Positions 33,039 to 43,498 are shown, counted from the stretch's first letter. The stretch is DNA of 64,000 bases from an uncultured Clostridia bacterium (GCA_934754355.1 CAKVID010000002.1:1-64000), one strand, 5' to 3'. Notes: a model not told the origin generated them from the sequence alone. Translations and numbers: made by a program.

Positions 33039-34223
33039 ATGATATATTTAGATAATGCAGGAACGACCAAAGTTTCTGAAAATGTTATTGATAGCATGCT
33101 TCCATATTTTAATGAAATATATGGCAATGCTAGTTCACTACACACTGCTGGTCAAATAGCCAAAGACAAATTGGAGGAAGCAAGAGCCAAAATTGCCAAA
33201 TGTATTAATGCAGATAGTAATGAAATATATTTTACTTCTGGTGGTAGCGAGAGCGATAATTGGGCTATAAATTCTGCTTGTAAGTATGCTAAACTATCCA
33301 AGAAAAAGCATATTATCACTACTCAATTTGAACACCATGCAATACTTAACGCCCTTAAAGAAAAAGAGAAAGAGGGATATGAAGTAACATATTTACCAGT
33401 TTATGAGAATGGTATCATACATATTGAAGATTTGAGAAAAAGCATAAGACCAGATACATTTTTGGTAACAATAATGTTTGCAAATAACGAAATTGGAACT
33501 ATACAACCGATTGAAGAGATTGGTAAAATTTGCAGAGAAAACAAAATAATATTCCACACAGACGCCGTACAAGCAGTAGGACATGTTGCAATTGATGTAG
33601 ATAAAATGAACATAGATATGCTATCCATTTCTAGTCACAAATTTCATGGGCCAAAAGGCATAGGTGTACTTTACGCCAAGAAAACTTGTCCATTGTTTCC
33701 AAATATCTTAGGCGGAAGTCAAGAAAAAAATAAGCGTGCTGGTACAGAAAATATTGCTGGAATTGTAGGTATGGCACAAGCATTGGAAGATGCTCTAATA
33801 GATATGCAAGAAGTAAGCAAAAGAGAATGTTATTTAAGAGACAAATTATTCAAAGAATTGTCAACTATCCCCCATTCCAAAATTAATGGAGATTTGGTTA
33901 ATCGTTTGCCAAATAACTTCAATATGTGTTTTGAAGGAATAGAAGGAGAAAGTTTGCTTTTGCTATTAGACGACAAAGGAATATGTGCTTCAAGCGGTTC
34001 GGCTTGTACTAGCGGCTCACTTGACCCTAGCCATGTACTACTAGCAATTGGATTGCCTCATGAAGTTGCACATGGAAGTCTAAGGTTAACCCTAAGCAAA
34101 TACACCACCGAAGAAGAAATTGACTTCACCATTAAATGCGTGAAAGAAGTTGTAGAATATTTAAGAAATATAAGCCCTGTTTGGGACGAATTACAAAAAG
34201 GAGAACGAAAATATGCTTTATAG
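33039..34223 (+). CDS. iscS: Cysteine desulfurase (IscS/NifS)
   Basis: 394 residues. PLP lysine K201 in SSHKFHGPKG, TSGGSESDN near 66-74, and the sulfur-carrying C323 in SSGSACTSGS. It supplies sulfane sulfur for Fe-S clusters and tRNA thiolation. The active-site loop GSACTSG followed by a long C-terminus is of the group I (IscS/NifS) type. AAAGGAAA precedes the ATG, and the last 11 bases overlap iscU. Confidence 0.96.
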   Translation: MIYLDNAGTTKVSENVIDSMLPYFNEIYGNASSLHTAGQIAKDKLEEARAKIAKCINADSNEIYFTSGGSESDNWAINSACKYAKLSKKKHIITTQFEHHAILNALKEKEKEGYEVTYLPVYENGIIHIEDLRKSIRPDTFLVTIMFANNEIGTIQPIEEIGKICRENKIIFHTDAVQAVGHVAIDVDKMNIDMLSISSHKFHGPKGIGVLYAKKTCPLFPNILGGSQEKNKRAGTENIAGIVGMAQALEDALIDMQEVSKRECYLRDKLFKELSTIPHSKINGDLVNRLPNNFNMCFEGIEGESLLLLLDDKGICASSGSACTSGSLDPSHVLLAIGLPHEVAHGSLRLTLSKYTTEEEIDFTIKCVKEVVEYLRNISPVWDELQKGERKYAL

Positions 34224-34641
34224 TGAAAAAGTTATGGACCATTTCAGAAATCCAAGAAATGTAGGAGAAATTGAAGACGCAGATGCAATTGGCGAGGTTG
34301 GGAATGCTAAGTGCGGAGACATAATGAGAATGTATTTGAAAATAGACAACGATATAATAACCGATGTTAAATTCAAAACTTTCGGGTGCGGAAGTGCTAT
34401 TGCAACTAGTTCAATGGCGACTGAATTAATTAAAGGCAAACCATTAAAAGACGCTTTGAATTTAAGTAATCAAGCCGTGGTAGAAGCATTAGATGGACTT
34501 CCAACTCACAAAATCCACTGCTCTGTACTTGCCGAAGAAGCAATTAAAGACGCTATTAAAAATTATTATATTAAGAATAATATCCATTATAACGAAGACG
34601 ATTTCAAATCTAATTCCGCTAGTTGTTGCCATTCTTGTTAG
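34213..34641 (+). CDS. iscU: Fe-S cluster scaffold IscU/NifU-N
   Basis: 142 residues. Cluster ligands C34 (in KCGD, with D36), C59 (FGCG) and C103 (HCS) are intact. The C-terminus carries an extra cysteine-rich end, SASCCHSC, beyond the usual scaffold, which might be a further metal site; such tails occur in clostridial NifU-like proteins. Overlaps iscS, so the two are co-translated. Confidence 0.95.
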   Translation: MLYSEKVMDHFRNPRNVGEIEDADAIGEVGNAKCGDIMRMYLKIDNDIITDVKFKTFGCGSAIATSSMATELIKGKPLKDALNLSNQAVVEALDGLPTHKIHCSVLAEEAIKDAIKNYYIKNNIHYNEDDFKSNSASCCHSC

Positions 34642-34796
34642 CAATAATTAATTAATTTGTAGTTTAATTTTTCATTCCATAATTAAATAAGGACATTTTT
34701 ATAGCATCAATACGACCTTTATAATAACGCAAATGATAAATCAGAATAAAATACAAATAAAATTCTACTCAAATTCTACTCACAAATAATCGCAAA
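34642..34796. other. Intergenic region behind iscU
   Basis: AT-rich, no gene, no obvious plus-strand terminator directly after iscU; the hairpin at 34797-34826 may stop both strands. Confidence 0.4.
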
Positions 34797-34826
34797 ATAA
34801 AAAATAGGTCATTTTTGACCTATTTC
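34797..34826 (-). terminator. Terminator of the tRNA-Ala/tRNA-Ile unit
   Basis: AAATAGGTCA TTTT TGACCTATTT; on the minus strand it is followed by TTTTTTATTTT. Confidence 0.75.
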
Positions 34827-34878
34827 AAATCAATATATTGTAGTTACACCCTATTAAGACCACTATATATTGTATTAT

Positions 34879-34955
34879 TGGTAGAGATGAGTGGACTCGA
34901 ACCACCGACCCCCACCTTATCAGGGTGGTGCTCTAACCTGCTGAGCTACATCTCT
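34879..34955 (-). tRNA. tRNA-Ile(GAU)
   Basis: Acceptor AGAGATG/CATCTCT, anticodon loop CTGATAA (anticodon GAU), T-loop TTCGAGT, encoded CCA. Nine bases after tRNA-Ala on the minus strand. There is no rRNA nearby although this pair is often in rRNA spacers. Confidence 0.95.
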
Positions 34956-34964
34956 ATAAATAAA

Positions 34965-35041
34965 TGGTGGAGATAAAGAGACTCGAACTCTTGACCCCCT
35001 GCTTGCAAGGCAGGTGCTCTAGCCAACTGAGCTATACCCCC
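34965..35041 (-). tRNA. tRNA-Ala(UGC)
   Basis: Acceptor GGGGGTA/TATCTCC with two G-U pairs, anticodon loop CTTGCAA (anticodon UGC), encoded CCA. Confidence 0.95.
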
Positions 35042-35076
35042 ACAAAATTGCCCTTACTTTCTTTAAGAACTCTATT

Positions 35077-35105
35077 ATCATATCAAAATTGTATTATTAT
35101 GTCAA
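35077..35105 (-). promoter_or_regulatory. Promoter of the tRNA-Ala/tRNA-Ile unit
   Basis: On the minus strand TTGACA (35105-35100), exact 17-bp spacer, TATGAT (35082-35077), about 36 bases before tRNA-Ala. Confidence 0.8.
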
Positions 35106-35166
35106 TAATTTTTTGATAATTTATTAAATATTTTTATCTTCTTATTATTAATATAATATAATACAG

Positions 35167-35204
35167 AAAAAAACTACATGAAATAATATCCATGTAGTTT
35201 TTTT
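35167..35204. terminator. Terminator behind gltX
   Basis: AAACTACATG...CATGTAGTTTTTTT, stem of 10 bp with A- and T-runs on either side, 14 bases after the gltX stop. Confidence 0.85.
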
Positions 35205-35217
35205 GTTTTATGAATAA

Positions 35218-36882
35218 TTATACAGAAAATTTTGATTTTATAATATTTAATCTTTTATACAATTCATCTTTACCTAATACACAACAAATTGAGAATAAAT
35301 CTGGAGTATTAGTTTTACCAGTGAATGCATATCTAATAATATTACACAAACTAGCCAAATTACCGTTATAATTATCTGGATTTTGCTTATACACCTTATT
35401 ATCTAGACAGAAATTATTATTTTCTGCTAACTTTTTTACTCGTGCAAACCATTCATCTTTTTCTAAATTAGCCTCAAATAGCACAATATAAGTTTGCAAT
35501 ATTTTACATAATAATTCATTATCTATATTTGTTATTTGAGAAAAATCTAAATCAATATTTTCAAAGTTATCAAACATATATGTGTAGTAATCTCTAACCA
35601 TAGACCATTTAAAAATATCTTTTCTAGGCTTTAGTACATCTCTATCAATATTGAATACATTAGTAGCATATTCTTCATTAGATGATAATACTTGAGCAAA
35701 GTCGTTATCGTATTCTTTTGCCCAAGCAAGAACTTGATTATATACTTCTTTAGCATTTAATCTAGATATATATTCTTTGGAAACATCATTTAATTTTTGC
35801 ATATCAAACATTGGATTTCCACTGCCAATCTTTTTTAATTCAAAAGGAAACTCATGATAATCTACGGTTGGATTTTTCTTTCTCCACTCTTCAAAGTCGC
35901 TATTAAGCAGATTTAATAGATATTCTTTGACTGCCGTTACTGGGTATCCATCTTCTAAATACCATTTACAGTTTGCTTCTGGGTCTTTTCTTTTGCTTAA
36001 CTTTCTCTTCTTGCCATCATCTAATTTACAAATAGTTGGTGTATGAGCATAAGGAATATGCTCAAAACCAAATTTATCAAATAGTTCTATATGACTTGCA
36101 ACAGATTGATACCACTCTTCTCCTCTGGCTATCATTGTAGAACCCATAAGAGTATCATCAACAGCATGAGCAAATGCATAAACAGGAATGCCATTACTTT
36201 TGATAAGAACTATATCTTTGCCATTTTCTCTTATTTCTCTTTTGCCCTTGATTAAATCCACTACTTCAAAAGACTTATCTGGATTACCAGTAGACAAAAG
36301 TCTAAGAGCAAACGATTTTCCCATAGCGATATTGTCTTCTATCTCTTCTAGACTTAAATTTCTACAAGGATCGTGGTCAATTGTATCGTTATTTTCTTCT
36401 ATTTCTTGTTCTCTTTTGGCAACTATATCTTCTTTATCTTCACATTTATTACAGAAACATGGGAATGCTCCGCCTTTGGAAACTAGATATTTTGCAAAAG
36501 CATTATAAATATCTATTCTTTTACTTTGAATATATGGGGCATATTTACCTTTTTCGCCATACTTGCCTCTATATCCCTCTGTAGGTTCTATACCAAATTT
36601 GCTAAGAGTGTCATACAATGCTACTCCTGCGTCATCAATTTCCCTCTTCTGGTCAGTATCTTCTAGGCGCATATAAAATACGCTAGACTCTCCCCTTGTC
36701 AACATCTCATGAAGCACGCATTGGAAAAGTCCTCCGATATGCAAGTATCCAGTAGGACTAGGTGCAAATCTAGTTACACAGGCACCTTTGAGAAGTGTTC
36801 TACTTGGATATTTCCCAAAGTAATAATTAATGTCGTTATCAACATTTGGATAAAGAATATTAGCCAATTTATTAAAGTCCAT
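35218..36882 (-). CDS. gltX: Glutamate-tRNA ligase
   Basis: 554 residues, longer than the usual 470-490, partly from a 35-residue N-terminal extension before the Rossmann core. HIGH region PSPTGYLHIGG (41-51), KMSKS region KRKLSKRKD (near 300), and C-x-C...C residues in FPCFCNKCED as in zinc-binding GluRS. It charges tRNA with glutamate. GAGGG precedes the ATG. No T-box leader seen upstream. Confidence 0.95.
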   Translation of the reverse strand: MDFNKLANILYPNVDNDINYYFGKYPSRTLLKGACVTRFAPSPTGYLHIGGLFQCVLHEMLTRGESSVFYMRLEDTDQKREIDDAGVALYDTLSKFGIEPTEGYRGKYGEKGKYAPYIQSKRIDIYNAFAKYLVSKGGAFPCFCNKCEDKEDIVAKREQEIEENNDTIDHDPCRNLSLEEIEDNIAMGKSFALRLLSTGNPDKSFEVVDLIKGKREIRENGKDIVLIKSNGIPVYAFAHAVDDTLMGSTMIARGEEWYQSVASHIELFDKFGFEHIPYAHTPTICKLDDGKKRKLSKRKDPEANCKWYLEDGYPVTAVKEYLLNLLNSDFEEWRKKNPTVDYHEFPFELKKIGSGNPMFDMQKLNDVSKEYISRLNAKEVYNQVLAWAKEYDNDFAQVLSSNEEYATNVFNIDRDVLKPRKDIFKWSMVRDYYTYMFDNFENIDLDFSQITNIDNELLCKILQTYIVLFEANLEKDEWFARVKKLAENNNFCLDNKVYKQNPDNYNGNLASLCNIIRYAFTGKTNTPDLFSICCVLGKDELYKRLNIIKSKFSV

Positions 36883-36912
36883 ATTTTTCCCTCGTTTTAC
36901 TAAATAATTAAA

Positions 36913-37998
36913 TCAAACCATCAATCCTAAATTAGTAACCAATTGAGAATAAGTATCCAAAATAAAGTTATCCATAAATTTAATGGTCGATTGTTTAGAT
37001 TTGGTTAATGTGCTTAGATAACTATCGAAATCCACACCTTGAACCAAATCGAATTTGTATTGTGTTATATTGTAAATATCTTCACTACTATATATTTGTT
37101 TGAATGTTTGTAATCTTTGATTAAATACTTCACATGAATATAAGTAATTATTTATAGTACTCATTACACTATTATAAGACGCACTACTTTCATCTAATCC
37201 TGCTAAAATAGTATTTGACAAAGGTCTTACACTTTCCAAATCATGAACTAGTGCAAAATCATTAGTACTAGATACAATAGCCGTCATATCACTTATTCCC
37301 TTAGAGCCTACAGAATAATCAAAAGCCTTGAAATTTGTTAAATATATTATATATGCAATATTTACATAAGATTTATCTATTCTATATTCCAAGTTGGTCG
37401 CATTAATTAGATTATAATCTTTAATACAATATTTCTCATTAAGATTAATGAAATTAAATATAAAATTGAATGCCTTATCAATCACTTTATTCAATTCATA
37501 AGAATAGTTAGTTAAATTAAATTCCATTACACTTGTAACACCATTTTGTGTAGCGTCACAGAATTTAATGTATTCTTTCTTAAAATCAGTAAGCGTTGAA
37601 TTAAAACTTGCCAAATCTGAATAAAGAGAATTCATCTCTTTTTTATTTATTTTTGCACTAAAAATTTCTTTGTAAAAATTCTCGTTATTTTCTTCGTAAT
37701 AATTAAAGATATAATCCAATATTTTCTGTTGGTAACCAATTACAATATACTTCTTCTGAAGTTTGGTAACTGGAGTTGTATTATTGATTGCGCCATCAAC
37801 ATCGCTTGAATATTTAATAGTTAAACTATTAGGTCTAGCACTATCGCCAAAAAATTTATTATCTTCATCTATTACACATACTTGTGTTGTCTGCTCATAT
37901 AATTTTTTCACATCTTCATAAGATTTGTCACTATTACAAGCACACAAAAATATTATTGCTACAAGAGGTAATATTAGTAAACTAAAAATTTTTTTCAT
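36913..37998 (-). CDS. Predicted lipoprotein of unknown function
   Basis: 361 residues. Signal peptide and lipobox FLCAC with the cysteine at about 21; mature part mostly alpha-helical, with many Asn, Tyr and Ser, no catalytic motif seen. It follows the membrane-anchored protein at 38014 by 15 bases on the same strand with a strong GGGGGAG ribosome binding site, so the two are probably partners at the outer face of the membrane. Confidence 0.8.
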   Translation of the reverse strand: MKKIFSLLILPLVAIIFLCACNSDKSYEDVKKLYEQTTQVCVIDEDNKFFGDSARPNSLTIKYSSDVDGAINNTTPVTKLQKKYIVIGYQQKILDYIFNYYEENNENFYKEIFSAKINKKEMNSLYSDLASFNSTLTDFKKEYIKFCDATQNGVTSVMEFNLTNYSYELNKVIDKAFNFIFNFINLNEKYCIKDYNLINATNLEYRIDKSYVNIAYIIYLTNFKAFDYSVGSKGISDMTAIVSSTNDFALVHDLESVRPLSNTILAGLDESSASYNSVMSTINNYLYSCEVFNQRLQTFKQIYSSEDIYNITQYKFDLVQGVDFDSYLSTLTKSKQSTIKFMDNFILDTYSQLVTNLGLMV

Positions 37999-38013
37999 AC
38001 ACTACTCCCCCTT

Positions 38014-39009
38014 CTAATATCCCAAAACATTCAAAACGAATACTAATGAATTCTGTGCTTCTTGTCTGATATCGCTTAAATCTTTGCCGTCCGCCATCTT
38101 TGTTTTGCCTAGATTATGTTTATTTAATGCTTTGTCTAATTCTGACACATAGTTATTGAATAATGTATTGTAATTAATCAAGAAATTATATTCATCGTAC
38201 TCTGGTGTAAATATATTCTGATATTTATTAACTTTGATATATCTATCCAAAATTAAGTGCAAATCATGAGCAAAGAATGCTTCTTCTTTCTCTTTCTCTT
38301 CACTTGAAGAAACTCTCAAACTTCTAGCATAACTATCTATCAATGCTAATTTAGTATCAAATTTGATTTCGCCATAGTTAGATTTAATTATATTAAACAT
38401 ATTAATGATTAAATTCGCACCATTATTTAAACATCTTCTATATTTAGTTCTTACACTCTTATAATTACCAAGCAAAACTGTCATCTCTACCTCATTGCCA
38501 TCAATACTTTTCTGGCAAGCATTCAAGTTATCTATTGCCTGACTTAATTCATTTAAGTTATTTCTATAAGTATTTGCTGTGCTTTTAATTGCTTTATTTA
38601 GATTATCATTGCCATTACTATTCTTAATATAAGGCATTAAGAAATTAATCATTTCGTCTAAATACTTATCCATTACAATATAACTATCAAAGTAACAAGT
38701 AACAACTCCGCCATCATCGTATGTTCTAATGATGTTATTAGATAGCATTATTTCTCTAAGGCTTAGTATTTCTTTGTTAGTATCATTACTGCTTAGTATT
38801 ACATTTGCTTCGTCATCTTTTAGATAATTAAATTTTTGAAGTTCTTTAAGTTTCTCTTTAACACCAAAACCTTCTTTATATTCAACCAATTCACAAGTTC
38901 TATTATACGCCATTACTTCATCTTTCTCTTTAAAGAAGAAAGCCCATATACCAAAGGCTATAACACCTACTACACATAAAGCAACTATTATCTTTACCCA
39001 AAATTTCAT
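38014..39009 (-). CDS. Membrane-anchored helical protein of unknown function
   Basis: 331 residues. One N-terminal membrane helix (about 5-26), then an extracellular, largely helical domain with several Leu/Asn-rich segments. No recognised domain. First gene of a two-gene unit with the lipoprotein at 36913; AGAGGGA precedes the ATG. truA lies 65 bases upstream on the same strand. Confidence 0.75.
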   Translation of the reverse strand: MKFWVKIIVALCVVGVIAFGIWAFFFKEKDEVMAYNRTCELVEYKEGFGVKEKLKELQKFNYLKDDEANVILSSNDTNKEILSLREIMLSNNIIRTYDDGGVVTCYFDSYIVMDKYLDEMINFLMPYIKNSNGNDNLNKAIKSTANTYRNNLNELSQAIDNLNACQKSIDGNEVEMTVLLGNYKSVRTKYRRCLNNGANLIINMFNIIKSNYGEIKFDTKLALIDSYARSLRVSSSEEKEKEEAFFAHDLHLILDRYIKVNKYQNIFTPEYDEYNFLINYNTLFNNYVSELDKALNKHNLGKTKMADGKDLSDIRQEAQNSLVFVLNVLGY

Positions 39010-39074
39010 AAATTCCCTCTTAACTCTATATTTAGAATATCAAATAATCAATAAATCGTCAATCAATTGCATAT

Positions 39075-39809
39075 TTAGTATTCAACATTTTTAAGCACAA
39101 GACTATGAGATGGCATTGTTTTACCCGCTTTGTTTCGGTCTTTTGCATTAATTATTGTAATTATATCATTGCTACTTATTTTATTTAATCCAATTGCAAC
39201 TAGAGTACCCATTATAATTCTTACCATATTATATAAGAAACCATTACCGCATATTTCTAGTCTATATAGATTATTATCCACCTCTAATATTTGACATGAG
39301 TAAATAGTTCTTACCTTATCTTTCACATCTGTATTACTTGCACAGAAACTCGTAAAGTCATGAGTACCTTCAATATATTTACACCCCTCTATCATTGCTT
39401 TTACATTCAAGTCTTTGGCAATATGTATAGCAAATTGATTATAAAAAGCATTCTCCATGCCTATGTAAAAATAATATTCATAAGTTTTTCTCTTAGCAGA
39501 GTATCTAGCATGAAAATCATTAGTTATTGGTGACAATTCAAGAATTCTAATATCTTCTGGCAAAATAGAATTTGCATAACTTAGAGTTCGATGGCAATTA
39601 AGTTCTATGTTACAATCGAAATGACACACTTGACAAATTGCAGACACCCCAGCATCTGTTCTACCGCTTGCCACTACCTTAATATCTTCTTTGCAAACTT
39701 CCATTAGTGCTTTCTCTAGATATTTTTGAATAGTAGATTTATCTTTTTGTATTTGGAAGCCACTGTAATTTTTGCCATCATAACTAATTTTTAGAATATA
39801 TCTAAACAT
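39075..39809 (-). CDS. truA: tRNA pseudouridine synthase A
   Basis: 244 residues, full family length. Catalytic aspartate in ASGRTDAGV (about 47-55), N-terminal YDGKNYSGFQIQ, and GNGFLYNMVRIIMG near 188-201. It makes pseudouridine 38-40 in tRNA anticodon arms. AAGGA precedes the ATG. Confidence 0.96.
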   Translation of the reverse strand: MFRYILKISYDGKNYSGFQIQKDKSTIQKYLEKALMEVCKEDIKVVASGRTDAGVSAICQVCHFDCNIELNCHRTLSYANSILPEDIRILELSPITNDFHARYSAKRKTYEYYFYIGMENAFYNQFAIHIAKDLNVKAMIEGCKYIEGTHDFTSFCASNTDVKDKVRTIYSCQILEVDNNLYRLEICGNGFLYNMVRIIMGTLVAIGLNKISSNDIITIINAKDRNKAGKTMPSHSLVLKNVEY

Positions 39810-39911
39810 TTAGATTTCCTTCTTTTTGTATTTAATTATGATTAATTTTAATATATTTATCAAAAATATTCAATTGTTTATCATCAACTTACTTTAATAT
39901 AAAGTAATTAT

Positions 39912-39940
39912 TTGACTATTTGCACATCTTAGTATAAAAT
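39912..39940 (+). promoter_or_regulatory. Promoter of the PFOR gene
   Basis: TTGACT (39912-39917), 17-bp spacer, TAAAAT (39935-39940), 39 bases before the TTG start codon. Confidence 0.65.
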
Positions 39941-39979
39941 AAATTTTGTAAAACTATATGTTTTGAAGGAGATACTAAA

Positions 39980-42900
39980 TTGAAAAAGATAACTATTGAC
40001 GGAAATACCGCCGCCGCAACCATTGCTTATCAAATGAGCGAGGTTGCAACAATCTATCCTATTACTCCTAGTAGTACTATGGCTGAATTATGTGATAGTT
40101 GGGCAAGCGACAACAAGACCAATATTTTTGGACACAAAGTAAAAGTTGTAGAAATGCAATCTGAAGGTGGTGCTAGTGGTGCATTACACGGAAGTTTATG
40201 TTCTGGTGCTCTTACTACTACATTTACTGCTAGCCAAGGCTTACTACTTATGATACCTAATATGTACAAGATTGCTGGCGAATTAACACCTTGTGTAATG
40301 CATGTAAGTGCAAGAGCGCTTGCTACTCATGCTTTATCTATATTTGGAGATCACTCCGATGTAATGAGTGTTAGACAAACTGGTTGGGCTATGCTTTGTT
40401 CGGGAAGTGTACAAGAAGCAATGGATTTGGCTCTTGTTGCACACCTATCTACCCTACAAGCAAGTGTTCCATTTGTTCATTTCTTTGATGGATTTAGAAC
40501 AAGCCATGAGATTAATACTATTGAAGAGATTGATATTGAATCTATCAAACACTTAGTTCCTTATGACAAAATTCAAGAATTCAAGAGTCGTGCTCTTAAT
40601 TCTAATAATCCTCATCAACAAGGAACTGCTCAGAACCCAGATATTTACTTCCAAAATAGAGAGACTGCAAATTCTTTCTATGATAAAACTCCCGCTATCG
40701 TTCAAGATTATATGGATAAAGTTGGCAAGATTACTGGTAGAAAATATCATCTATTTGATTATTATGGTGCAGAAGACGCAGAAAATATTATCGTAATTAT
40801 GGGAAGCGGTGCGACCACTACCGAAGAGACTGTTAAATACTTGAATGAAAAATGCGGTCAGAAAGTTGGCGTTGTAGTTGTTAGACTATATAGACCTTTT
40901 GATACTAATGCATTTGTAAATGCACTACCTAAGAGTGTTAAAAATATCGCTGTTCTAGATAGAACCAAAGAACCTGGTGCAAATGGAGAACCTCTATACA
41001 AAGATGTTGTTTGTGCTTTGGCAGAACATAATATTCATGCTTCTGTAATTGGTGGCAGATATGGTCTAGGCTCTAAAGAATTTACACCTACAATGGTTAA
41101 TGCTGTATATGATAATTTATCTTCTCAATCTCCAAAAAACCACTTCACTGTTGGTATTAATGATGATTTGACCAATACTAGCCTTCCACTTATTCACAAA
41201 ATATTTCCTAGTGACGAGAGCGTTACTGCTTGTAAGTTCTATGGCTTTGGTGGAGATGGTACTGTAAGTGCAAACAAGAGTTCAATTAAGATAATTGGTA
41301 ATAACACTGACCTTAATGGACAAGCATATTTTGAATATGATAGCAAAAAAAGTGGCAGTGCTACAATTAGTCATCTAAGATTTGGCAAAAATAAAATTAA
41401 TGAAGCATATCTACTTGATAATATCGACTTTGTAGCAGTTCACAAAGAAACATATGTAAGTAAGTACAATCTAATGAATAATGTCAAAGAAAATGGTACA
41501 TTACTTCTTAATACTGGTTGGACTTTGGAAGATTTGGATACAATGCTTCCAAATAGAATGAAGAAAGAAATAGCACAGAAGCATATCAAATTCTACACTA
41601 TTGATGCAGATAGAATTGCTGGAGAAATTGGTCTTGGCAACAAAATTAACTTAGTTATGCAATCAGCATTCTTCAAATTAATCAATATTATCCCTATTGA
41701 AACTGCAGTAAACGAAATGAAAAAATATGCTGAAAAGAGTTATGGAAGCAAAGGTCAAGCAATACTTGATATGAACTTCAAAGCAATTGATAGCGGTGTT
41801 AATAATATTGTAGAGGTTAATTACCCAGAAACTTGGGCAACTCTACCTGAAGTAGAAGAAGTATTTGATAATAATTCTGAACAAGAATACTATCAAAAGA
41901 TTATCAAACCTATTTCTAGACTTGAAGGTAATGATTTACCTGTATCTGCTTTCGACCCAAGAGGTATAGTTCCTACTAATACAGCAAAATTGGAAAAGAG
42001 AGGCGTTGCAACCCACCTACCTTGTTGGAATAGTGAGAAATGTATTCAATGTAATATGTGTGCATTTGTTTGCCCTCATGCTGCAATTAGACCACATTTA
42101 GTCAAAGAAGAGAACTTAACAAATGCCCCTGCAGACCTAAAAACTGCTAATGCAATGGGCGAGAAAGATTTAAAATTTGTAATGCAAGTAAGTAGCAAAG
42201 ACTGTACTGGTTGTGGTGTTTGTGCAAGCGTTTGCCCTGCTAAAGAGAAAGCGATTGTAATGACTGACGCAACTAAACTTATGGAAAGCGAGAATAAAAA
42301 TTACGAATTTATCAACTCTATCCCTAGCGAACAAAGTGGAGTATTTAAGCCAAATACAGTTAAAGGCAGTCAATATAGACTTCCATACTTTGAATTTAGT
42401 GGAGCGTGTGCAGGTTGTGGCGAAACCCCTTACCTTAAAGTTATTAGCCAAATGTTTGGCGATAGAATGATAATTGCTAATGCAACCGGTTGTAGTAGTA
42501 TATATGGTGGTTCTTCTCCTACTTGTCCTTATGTTAAAGATGACAATGGTCATGGAATAGCATGGGCTAATAGTTTGTTTGAAGACAATGCCGAATTTGG
42601 TTATGGAATTGAAATCGGACATTTAATTCAACAAGATAACTTGAAAGCAAATCTTAATAAGATTTATGATAAGAATTTAGACGAACAATTAAATGAAGAT
42701 ATTGAAGAATATCTATCTTGTGATAATGTAAATCGTCAAAGAGAACTTGCAGACAGCATCACAAATAAATTATCTAATATTGATGTAGAAGATGAACTTA
42801 AATGCATTAAGCACGCAATTCTAGCCGACAAAAACAACTTCTCTAATCAATCTGTTTGGATTGTTGGTGGAGATGGCTGGGCTTATGATATTGGATACGG

Positions 42901-43498
42901 CGGTTTGGATCATGTACTTGCTAGCGGAGAGAATATTAATATCCTAGTACTAGATACCGAAGTATATAGTAATACTGGTGGTCAAGCAAGCAAATCCACT
43001 CCTATGGGTGCAATTGCTAAATTTGCAAGTGAAGGCAAGAGAACTAATAAGAAAGACTTGGGAATGATTGCTACACAATACAAAAATGTATATGTTGCTA
43101 AAGTTGCAATGGGTGCAGATATGAACCAATTTATGAAAGCAATTGAAGAAGCAGAAAGTTATAACGGAGTATCTCTAATTATTGCTTATGCACCTTGTAT
43201 TAACCATGGAATTAAAATGGAAAATAGCCAATTAGAAGAGAAAAAGGCTGTTCAAAGCGGTTACTGGCATCTATATAGATACAATCCACTACTTAAAGAA
43301 CAAGGCAAAAATCCATTCATACTAGATAGCAAAGAACCTACTCTTGATTATGAGGACTTCCTAAAAGGCGAGACAAGATACAAAGCATTAATTGCTAAAG
43401 ACCAAGAATTGGCAGAAGAATTATTCTCTCAAGCAAAACAAAATGCAATTGATACTTATAATCATTACAAATTGCTAGCCGAGAAAAATGATTTTTAA
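39980..43498 (+). CDS. nifJ: Pyruvate:ferredoxin (flavodoxin) oxidoreductase
   Basis: 1172 residues, the single-chain homodimeric form. Order: pyruvate-binding domain I with YPITPSSTMAEL (about 20-31), CoA/gamma domains, a two-cluster ferredoxin domain with CIQCNMCAFVCP (near 689) and CTGCGVCASVCP (near 745), then the thiamine diphosphate domain with GACAGCGETPY (near 809) and GGDGWAYDIG. It oxidises pyruvate to acetyl-CoA and CO2 and reduces ferredoxin, central to anaerobic energy metabolism. Start codon is TTG, eight bases after AAGGAG; no in-frame ATG fits. Confidence 0.97.
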   Translation: MKKITIDGNTAAATIAYQMSEVATIYPITPSSTMAELCDSWASDNKTNIFGHKVKVVEMQSEGGASGALHGSLCSGALTTTFTASQGLLLMIPNMYKIAGELTPCVMHVSARALATHALSIFGDHSDVMSVRQTGWAMLCSGSVQEAMDLALVAHLSTLQASVPFVHFFDGFRTSHEINTIEEIDIESIKHLVPYDKIQEFKSRALNSNNPHQQGTAQNPDIYFQNRETANSFYDKTPAIVQDYMDKVGKITGRKYHLFDYYGAEDAENIIVIMGSGATTTEETVKYLNEKCGQKVGVVVVRLYRPFDTNAFVNALPKSVKNIAVLDRTKEPGANGEPLYKDVVCALAEHNIHASVIGGRYGLGSKEFTPTMVNAVYDNLSSQSPKNHFTVGINDDLTNTSLPLIHKIFPSDESVTACKFYGFGGDGTVSANKSSIKIIGNNTDLNGQAYFEYDSKKSGSATISHLRFGKNKINEAYLLDNIDFVAVHKETYVSKYNLMNNVKENGTLLLNTGWTLEDLDTMLPNRMKKEIAQKHIKFYTIDADRIAGEIGLGNKINLVMQSAFFKLINIIPIETAVNEMKKYAEKSYGSKGQAILDMNFKAIDSGVNNIVEVNYPETWATLPEVEEVFDNNSEQEYYQKIIKPISRLEGNDLPVSAFDPRGIVPTNTAKLEKRGVATHLPCWNSEKCIQCNMCAFVCPHAAIRPHLVKEENLTNAPADLKTANAMGEKDLKFVMQVSSKDCTGCGVCASVCPAKEKAIVMTDATKLMESENKNYEFINSIPSEQSGVFKPNTVKGSQYRLPYFEFSGACAGCGETPYLKVISQMFGDRMIIANATGCSSIYGGSSPTCPYVKDDNGHGIAWANSLFEDNAEFGYGIEIGHLIQQDNLKANLNKIYDKNLDEQLNEDIEEYLSCDNVNRQRELADSITNKLSNIDVEDELKCIKHAILADKNNFSNQSVWIVGGDGWAYDIGYGGLDHVLASGENINILVLDTEVYSNTGGQASKSTPMGAIAKFASEGKRTNKKDLGMIATQYKNVYVAKVAMGADMNQFMKAIEEAESYNGVSLIIAYAPCINHGIKMENSQLEEKKAVQSGYWHLYRYNPLLKEQGKNPFILDSKEPTLDYEDFLKGETRYKALIAKDQELAEELFSQAKQNAIDTYNHYKLLAEKNDF

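Noticed and set aside
35042..36900. T-box riboswitch for gltX
   Set aside because: There is no leader with a specifier loop or T-box sequence upstream of gltX; the start lies close to the preceding lipoprotein-strand region without such structure.
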